Positions 57,535-64,000 of a stretch of 64,000 bases of DNA are shown in pieces. How positions within the stretch are numbered: position 1 is the first letter of the stretch; each line of letters starts with the position of its first letter. Made by a program: the position numbers and the translations under genes. The DNA comes from Cryptomeria japonica. Its lineage: Eukaryota > Streptophyta > Pinopsida > Cupressales > Cupressaceae. The DNA lies in contig NC_081406.1 of assembly GCF_030272615.1 (NCBI RefSeq), positions 402,084,939 through 402,148,938 on the forward strand, in the 5' to 3' direction. Under the pieces are notes generated by a model. It ran no database searches and was not told where the DNA came from. It saw nothing but the letters and a program-made list of their open reading frames with translations.

Positions 57535-57840
57535 TGCAGGGCCGAGGTTTCTCGCATGGGGGAGCGACGGCCATGGGATTGCAGTGGCGGGGGTTATGGA
57601 GGCGGAGGCCATGGGGACTCCCCGCAAGGACGACCACTGCCGAGCCTGCGGGTCACGACCCACAGAGGCGGCCTTGGCCGCCTCTATGGGTCGCGTCCCG
57701 CAGCCTGACAGTGCTGCCCATAGAGGGGGGCCGAATCCTCCCCAACTGTGGGTTGCGGCCCACAGTGGCAGTTGTGGCCACCGCTGGGGGTTGCCACCCA
57801 CTGTGTGGGGGGGGGGGTGGGTGAGCTCCCTAAAACCCAA
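57535..57840. repeat. GC-rich island of palindromic repeats in the gypsy LTR
   Basis: About 300 bp of GC-rich sequence sits in an otherwise AT-rich LTR. It contains four imperfect self-complementary units of the type TGGGTCGCGACCCACAG (near 57651, 57686, 57746 and 57783). It also holds a 17-bp stem with a 2-base loop at 57657-57692 (arms GACCCACAGAGGCGGCC and its complement with one mismatch). A G-run lies near 57807. Open frames here are by-products of base composition. Confidence 0.7.
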
Positions 57841-57945
57841 GGTCATTTAAAAAAAAATTAATTTCCCTTTTTCTTTATTTAAAATAAAATATAATATATT
57901 ATATATATATATATAAATAAATATATTATATATATAAATGTATTT

Positions 57946-57948
<3 letters not shown>

Positions 57949-57986
<38 letters not shown>
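57949..57986. repeat. (AT)19 microsatellite
   Basis: An uninterrupted 38-bp AT run lies within a ~120-bp AT-alternating block (57880-58000). Confidence 0.95.
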
Positions 57987-57994
<8 letters not shown>

Positions 57995-60713
57995 TTTTGA
58001 TGCATAAGAAAACTAAAGCTAACTTTACTATGTAGAAATATAGATGTTATAATTTTTTTTTTCAAACTTTTAAAATAGATTGATTAAAATATTTTGATTT
58101 AAATCAATGTATATTTTTATTTTATTTTAAATACCATAAACTTGAGATAACCTATTTGACTTTAGATTTATTTTCTGCAAATAAATGATTGACAGAATCC
58201 AATAAAATTAAACAGCAATTATAGAAATATGATATTATTTATATTAAATAGACTATTTAACTCTAGATTTTAATTTCTGCAAATAAGTAAATGACAGAAT
58301 GCAATAAATTTAAACAGCTACTATATAGATGTGATATTATTTAAATTTAACCTTAGAGATATGCATAAGGAATTAAACTGATCTTTTATTTTTAGAGGTC
58401 ACATGCAAATTTAAACTTTCATTTTCAAAATACCATGTATACAATCAACATTATTTCAAGATCAATACATAACTTAAACTTCAACATAAATAATTCATTT
58501 TGCAACAAAATAATACTTTAATAAAAAAATAATGTATTTCCTTAAAGTATATTTAAATTACAATATAGTCAACCTTACAAATGGATCTCTTATTTCTAGC
58601 AGATGAGGACTTAAAATAAAATAGATACATTTCCTTTTCAAAGTAATTACAACATATAGTTTCCCTTTCACATTGCTGCATCTTAAAATATAAAATACTC
58701 CATTCCCAAATCTTTTTCTGCAAACAAATAAATCCAACAACTTCTACATGTCCTTTTCTTTTCTTCCAAACAACCTATAAATAAATCATAGGCTATGACC
58801 ATGGAGTTCTCACCTCCCAGCCTAGGCTTACTAGAAGCCACTCCTGAGCTTGGAGAACCAAGCCCTAGATAGGTTACAGACATGCAAACACAACAAGCAA
58901 GGAAAAATCACATAACAATCACTTTCCCAACCAAGGCTACACTTCATCACAACATGTGATGATTTTACACAGGTGGTAGTGGACCAAATACCCTGAGGAG
59001 ACTGGAAGAATGGTAGAACACAATGCCACCTAATGGCAAACAAAGTTATTTCATAAGATAATTAACCCCACCTTCCTTATGCCCCCCAAGGCATCTATGC
59101 CATACTTTCTCCCCTTATGACCCCCGAATGTACAAACCAAGTCATGTAGCAAGGGTCACAAATACACCCCTTGAGATCGCTCTCATAAAGAGAGTCTCTC
59201 ACTTGAGGGTTGTCACACTCCACCACCCACAAGACCATCCTACTCTCCCAAGAGTAGAAGGCCTTGGTTACTCCCAAGACACAAAAAAAAGCATACAAGA
59301 AATAAAAGGTAGAACACAAAATAATTTTCACAAAGGAAAATACAAGAAACCAACCTCTACATGCAAGCAATATTTTCAACATAAACATGCAATGTAAAAA
59401 CAAAGAGATGAACCAACCTTCAACCTGCCCAAAGGTATGCTAGAACTAGTTTGAGGATGAGTAGCCCAAATCCACAAATCTTCCTTCCCCACTTAGCCAA
59501 AACTTTTTAATCCAAAAACCAAACCTTTCAAAATGCATCATCTTCAAAAATGGAGAGTGGGTGATTACCCACAAAATCTCTCATTCTTGCCTAAGAAGAC
59601 CCCAGTGAGAGTTCTCACAGGTTTCTAAAAATTGAAAAAGGAAAAAGTAAGAAAAAGATCAAAAATGATCTCTCATCAAAAGGGAAGGTTATCTAGCCTA
59701 GATGGCACCTTCTAATTTTTAATTTTCGCACATCTTAGAAAATCCACTTTTTGGGATGACTAAATAGTCACATGGGAGTAGACACATGCCTAAAAACACT
59801 CCTAACTCATAGGTATACCTTATGGGCTTTAGGAAACACCTTTAAACTACTCCTAGGAGTCCATTTGACCCCTTATAAACCCATCTGAAGTTTATTTTCG
59901 GGTCAAACTTGAGTTGTCCACTCCGAAGACTCTCTACCCAAGGAAATTTTAGAACCACATTCAAATGTTTTAAAAAGCTATAGTTAACAAATCCCTTCAA
60001 GAGACAAGTCAAAATTCAAGACATAAATCAATACATGTGTCAAGTGACACAATAAAATACATTACAAAATTACACCTGGAAATTGTCTCTTGTTGGATTT
60101 AAATAAATTAATAATAAAATTTAACACACATGCATCATTCACTATTACAAATAAAATATGATACATATGAGGTGTTGTCTCTCCAAATAGACAACCCCTG
60201 GCTTTACGAACGTACATAGGACTAGGTTTGGTTCTCCATAATATTTCCATGGTCACATGGATAATTTTCCTGCACATCTCAATTACACATTAGTACTTCC
60301 AAATAACCTCATATAATATTTAAACACATGAATAAGAATACACGTCAAACACTTTGCATAAAATTGATATTAAACAAAATGAATATATCTTGTATCAAAA
60401 TAAATCCACATAAGCAATTATCATAATCCTCATAATTTTGATCCATACATAAACATGCATCCTATTTCTATCATCATAGTAAAGTCTTGCAATTCCAATA
60501 ATGACATACATCATCACAAAGTAATCCTATTCTAGAATCATATAGAGTTCTATATCTATAATGCATAGAAATGAAGCATTAATATATATCAATGTTATCC
60601 AAATCATGAAATCATATAAGTTCCAAATCCATAATTTATAAAAAATAAAGCATCTATAAGTCTCAACATGAAAAATACTGAAATGCTAGGATGAGTCAGG
60701 GTAGGACCTCACA

Positions 60714-60723
60714 CCCTCCCCCT
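60714..60723 (-). other. GypB polypurine tract
   Basis: The minus strand reads AGAGGGGGAGGG around this position, overlapping the end of the pol stop codon (60724-60726) and directly before the LTR. Confidence 0.85.
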
Positions 60724-62094
60724 CTAGGCATGAACTTCCTCCTGGAGTTCATAAAAAAGATGGGGGTACTGTGATATCATACATGTTGCATGCTCCCATG
60801 ATGTCGTAACCTCATCATAGCAGTCCCACTGGACCCTAACCTGGTCCAGCTCTCGACCTCAAAGGGCCAGCGTTCGGCATGCCAAAATGCGAATGGACTC
60901 CAAAGCTAGCTGCCCGTCTGACTCCACCTGCAAGGCATCCCAATCTAAAATATGAGACTCATCATAGATATACTTTCTCAAAACTAATACATGAAACACA
61001 TCGTGGATGCGTGACAGGCTAGGTGGAAATGCTAAACGATAGGCAACTGGTCCTATCCTCTCAAGGATCTCAAATGGTCCTACAAAGTGAGGTGCGAGCT
61101 TATAACCCTTTCCATAATGGATTGGACTCTTATGTAGTCGCACTCTCAACAAGACTCTGTCTCCAACCAAGTAGCTACGATCTATCCTCTTCACATCTGC
61201 ATACTTTTTTTGTCTATCCTGTGCCTCTCTAGGATGTTGTCTAATCAAATCCACCTGCTGTTTTATATCCCAAACTATCTCAGGACCAATAGCAACTCTG
61301 TCCTCTATGCGATCCCAACTCAACGGTGTCCTGCAAGGCCTGTCGTATAATGCCTGATAGGGTGGCATCCCCAATGAAGTCTGATGCCCATTATTATAGG
61401 AAAACTCCACTAAGGGAAGGTACTCTTCCCATCTGGTCTGATGATCCATGACGTACATGCGAAGCATATCCTCTAACACCTGGTTAACCCTCTTTGTTTG
61501 ACCATCCATTTTCGGATGATAGGTTGTACTGAAGTTGAGCTTAGTGCCCATAGCTACCTGTAATGCCTTCCAAAAGGAAGAAGTAAAGAGGGAATCCCTA
61601 TCAAAAATAATCTTGCATGGAACACCATGAAGTCTAACAATGTCTCGCAAGAACACCTGGGCTACCGTTGGTGCTGTGAAGGTAGTCCGAACTAGTGAAA
61701 AGTAGGCCACTTTGGTCAACTTGTCAACTGTAACCAAGATGGCATCATGGAGACAAGATGACATAGGAAAACCAATGATGAAATCCATGGATATAGTATC
61801 CCACTTCCACTCTGGTATAGCATGAGACTGGAGCAACCCACCTAGATGGCAGTGCTCCGCCTTGACTCTCTGATACTCGAGGCATCGGGCTACTAACCCA
61901 GCAATGAGCTGCCGCATTCCTAGCCAAAGATATAACTCTCTCAGGTCAGCATGCATCTTCTTAACTCTAGGATGTGTTGCATAAGGAGCTCTATGAGCCT
62001 CTGTGACAATGAATTCATGCAATCCCCCAGAAGAAGGTACATAGATGTGCCCTCTATGGCGTAATAGTCCATCAGACTCAGAGGAATAATCCAC
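60724..62094 (-). pseudogene. GypB integrase with C-terminal chromodomain
   Basis: The 411-codon open stretch (62094-60859) holds the zinc-binding region ([18 protein letters not shown]…CLEYQ, the second Cys is Tyr) and the core with Asp in SMDFIIGFP and Asp in FDRDSLF. The expected catalytic Glu is replaced by Lys (MDGQTKRVNQVLEDMLR). The C-terminal GPFEILERIGPVAYRLAFPP segment and LRKYIYDESHILD follow. After an in-frame TGA (60859-60861) the same frame continues through VRVQWDCYDEVTTSWE and HLFYELQEEVHA to TAG at 60724, a chromodomain-like tail that in this group is thought to guide integration to heterochromatin. Confidence 0.9.
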
Positions 62095-62121
62095 ATATTT
62101 CCCTTCTAGATTTTCCTAAGA

Positions 62122-63600
62122 TCATATCACCTGACAAACCTCTAAATACAATCCATCCTCTGGCAACTGCTGCAATATCCGATCTCCCAAATATGTACCC
62201 ATAGATATGGTGTATAGCTCATGACGTCTTCTACTCAAGGCATCTGTGACTATGTTTTTTTTCCCTTTGATGTAGTGAATGTCAAAATCATACTCGCTAA
62301 AGAACTCCATCCATCTCCTCTGACGTGCATTAAGGTTCAGCTGAGTGAATATGTACTGAAGGCTTTGATGGTCTGAATGAAGCTCAAAATGATGACCCAA
62401 AAGGAAGTAACTCCACCTCACAAGTTCATACACTACTTCTGCAAGCTCCAGGTCATGAGTAGGGTAGTTGAGATCATGAGTCTTAAGTTTCCTAGACTCA
62501 AAAGCTATAGCCCTACCATCCTCCATAAGAACTACTCCTAAACCCTCTAGGGAAGTATCTGTGCAAACCATGAAGTCAGCTGAGGGATTTGGTACTACAA
62601 GGAAAGGTGCGCTAGTAAGTTCCTTTTTGAGTTCCTTAAAGGCCCTCTCGCACTTCTCTGTCCACTCAAATTTCTTCCCTTTATGCTGAAGAGAACTAAT
62701 AGGATGTGCAACTCTAGAGAATCCCTCGACAAAGCATCGGTAATAACCTGCTAAGCCCATGAAGCTCCTGACCTCTTTCATAGTAGTTGGCGTTGGCCAA
62801 TCCATTATAGCTCTAATCTTTGATGGGTCAACTGAGATCGTATCACCGGAAATAACATGCCCAAGGTACTTGACCTCTAAACAAAAGAAAGCACACTTTG
62901 ACAAACTGCCAAACAACTAATTGTCCCTCAAACACTACAAAACCTGTCTCAGGTGCTCCTCATGCTCCTCCTCATTTTGATAATATATCAATATGTCATC
63001 GACAAACACAATCACAAAATGGTCAAGAAACGTGTGGAATACCCCATTCATGAGGCTCATGAAAACAGCTAGAGCATTCGTATGACTGAATGGAATCATG
63101 GTGAGCTCATAGTGACCATATCTAGTGCGAAATGCGATCTTGTGGATATCACTTTCCACTATCCTCAACTGATGGTATCCTAAATTCAGATCAATTTTGG
63201 AAAATACTTTGGCACCCTGAAGTTGGTCGAATAAATCATCGATCCTGGGTAAGGGATATCAGTTCTTGATGGTTACTTTGTTCAATTGATGATAATCCAT
63301 GCAAAACCGAAGAGATCCATCCTTCTTCATGAAGATGACTGGTGCACCCCACAGGGATACACTCAGGCGAATGTGAACCTTCTCTAGGAGTTCCTCAAGC
63401 TGCATCTTGAGCTCATTAAGCTCATTTGTGGTCATCCTATAAGGAACTCTTGAAACTGGCTCAGCTCTTGGTACAAGGTCTATATGGAAGTCGATCTCTC
63501 TATAGGGTGGCATTCCTGGTAGCTCTGAAGGAAACACGTCTGAATATCCCTTAAGGATAGGATGGTCATCAATTGATGTTTCCTTTTCATCCTCTTCCTC
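62122..63600 (-). pseudogene. GypB reverse transcriptase and RNase H
   Basis: RT N-terminal part (63259-63537) has [33 protein letters not shown] and [12 protein letters not shown]; the palm (62935-63168) has [13 protein letters not shown]. The thumb and RNase H are one 264-codon open stretch (62122-62916: [55 protein letters not shown]). All are in the integrase frame, broken by stops such as a TGA after TIKN. Confidence 0.95.
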
Positions 63601-63723
63601 TTTATCACTAATGGTGATGGAAAATAGTTGTCATCCCTTTCGTATGCTCTACCTAAGCTGCATTGCGGAGATCATACGAAGAGACACAGGTCTCAAAATC
63701 TCAGTGATTACTATGGACGAACC

Positions 63724-64000
63724 CTAATCATCCTCACACTCGATCACTTTCAGGCCGCAATCCATCTTGGCTCTATGGGCATAAAGCCAATCCATGCCAA
63801 GTATGATACCATATGATCCAAGTGGTGTAACTCTAAGGTCTACTAAGGTGGTGGTATTGCCAATCTGAAGCTGACATGCCCTAACCTCTAATTCCATTGA
63901 CACTCTAGCCCCTGAAGCTAACTCCACTTTCCAACTGACACCTTGTCTAGTTGCCACTAGCCTGCAACGCTCCACAACCAATGGAGATATAAAGGAGTTA
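63724..64000 (-). pseudogene. GypB protease, C-terminal part
   Basis: It reads ATRQGVSWKVELASGARVSMELEVRACQL and GIILGMDWL, the flap-side half of a gypsy aspartic protease. The catalytic Asp region lies past the window end. It is in the same frame as RT, interrupted by a stop at 63724. Confidence 0.85.

Larger units (their letters stand above)
56682..60713 (-). repeat. 4.0-kb gypsy LTR shared by GypA (5' LTR) and GypB (3' LTR)
   Basis: In element orientation it starts TGTGAGGTCCTACC right after the GypB polypurine tract and ends GGGCATGACA three bases before the GypA primer site. It includes AT-rich sequence, an (AT)n run and a GC-rich island; no gene is supported in it. Because only one copy is present, the edges rest on the PPT, primer site and TG/CA ends, and nested insertions inside cannot be excluded. 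Confidence 0.75.
60714..64000 (-). mobile_element. GypB, chromovirus-like Ty3/gypsy internal region (runs off the window)
   Basis: Protease, RT, RNase H, integrase and chromodomain are all in one minus-strand frame, interrupted by stops only. The 5' part (gag, 5' LTR) is beyond 64000. The order PR-RT-RH-INT-chromodomain defines a chromovirus; the sub-lineage looks Tekay/Del-like by the LRKYIYDESH segment. Confidence 0.9.

Noticed and set aside
57444-57850. Overlapping open frames on both strands (up to 126 codons) in the GC-rich island
   Set aside because: Codons are driven by the GC-rich palindromes, no domain is recognisable, and the stretch lies inside an LTR.
1-64000. tRNA, rRNA or other structural RNA genes
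   Set aside because: The only tRNA-like sequences are 11-12-base primer sites; no A/B boxes or cloverleaf candidates were noticed by eye. A tRNAscan run would be decisive.

Overview
This window looks like intergenic nuclear DNA from a seed plant with a very large genome. A gymnosperm-like genome is my guess, but the species cannot be read from the sequence. I found no host gene, rRNA, tRNA or CRISPR array. Nearly every base can be assigned to LTR retrotransposons, most of them dead and many inserted into one another. Three kinds are present: Ty1/copia elements (a Maximus/SIRE-like group, here Cop1, Cop2, Cop3, SoloLTR5 and Cop6, plus one Tnt1/Tork-like copy, Cop4); Ty3/gypsy elements (a chromodomain type, GypA and GypB, and a gag-protease-only element, GypN); and a group I call TO ('two-ORF') elements (TO1 to TO4). 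TO elements have LTRs, a tRNA-iMet primer site and polypurine tracts. They encode only a coiled-coil/multi-zinc-knuckle protein and a second protein of about 1,130 codons that I cannot place.

Layout of the left and centre (1-43380). The outermost host is TO1, now in two parts: 6305-9298 and 39800-43380. GypN (9299-39799) sits inside the second ORF of TO1. Cop3 (12523-35079) sits inside the protease frame of GypN. SoloLTR5 (17543-19506) sits in the gag of Cop3, and TO2 (20444-34098) sits in the 5' LTR of Cop3. Cop4 (21016-26562) sits in the 3' LTR of TO2. Each of these insertions has a 5-bp target duplication, either exact or with one mismatch. At the left edge Cop2 is inserted in the 3' LTR of TO1, and Cop1 is inserted in the integrase of Cop2; both run off the window.

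Layout of the right (43381-64000). The 5' LTR of TO1 is directly followed by the 3' end of a second TO copy (TO3), giving an internal-LTR-internal arrangement. Cop6 is inserted in TO3, and TO4 is inserted only 22 bp inside the 5' LTR of Cop6. Cop6 ends abruptly in gag at about 52731, where it joins a truncated chromovirus (GypA). GypA shares a single 4.0-kb LTR (56682-60713) with a second copy (GypB, 60714 to the window end), a second internal-LTR-internal tandem.

How the parts relate. TO elements lack protease, reverse transcriptase, RNase H and integrase. They share with the Maximus/SIRE-like copias the tRNA-iMet primer site, a G-rich hairpin in U5, the PPT style and a promoter-proximal motif. 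It is therefore a reasonable inference that the copia enzymes mobilised them. The second ORF has kept an alignable N-terminal domain across diverged TO copies, which suggests it was under selection while the elements were active. It is the best candidate here for something not well described.
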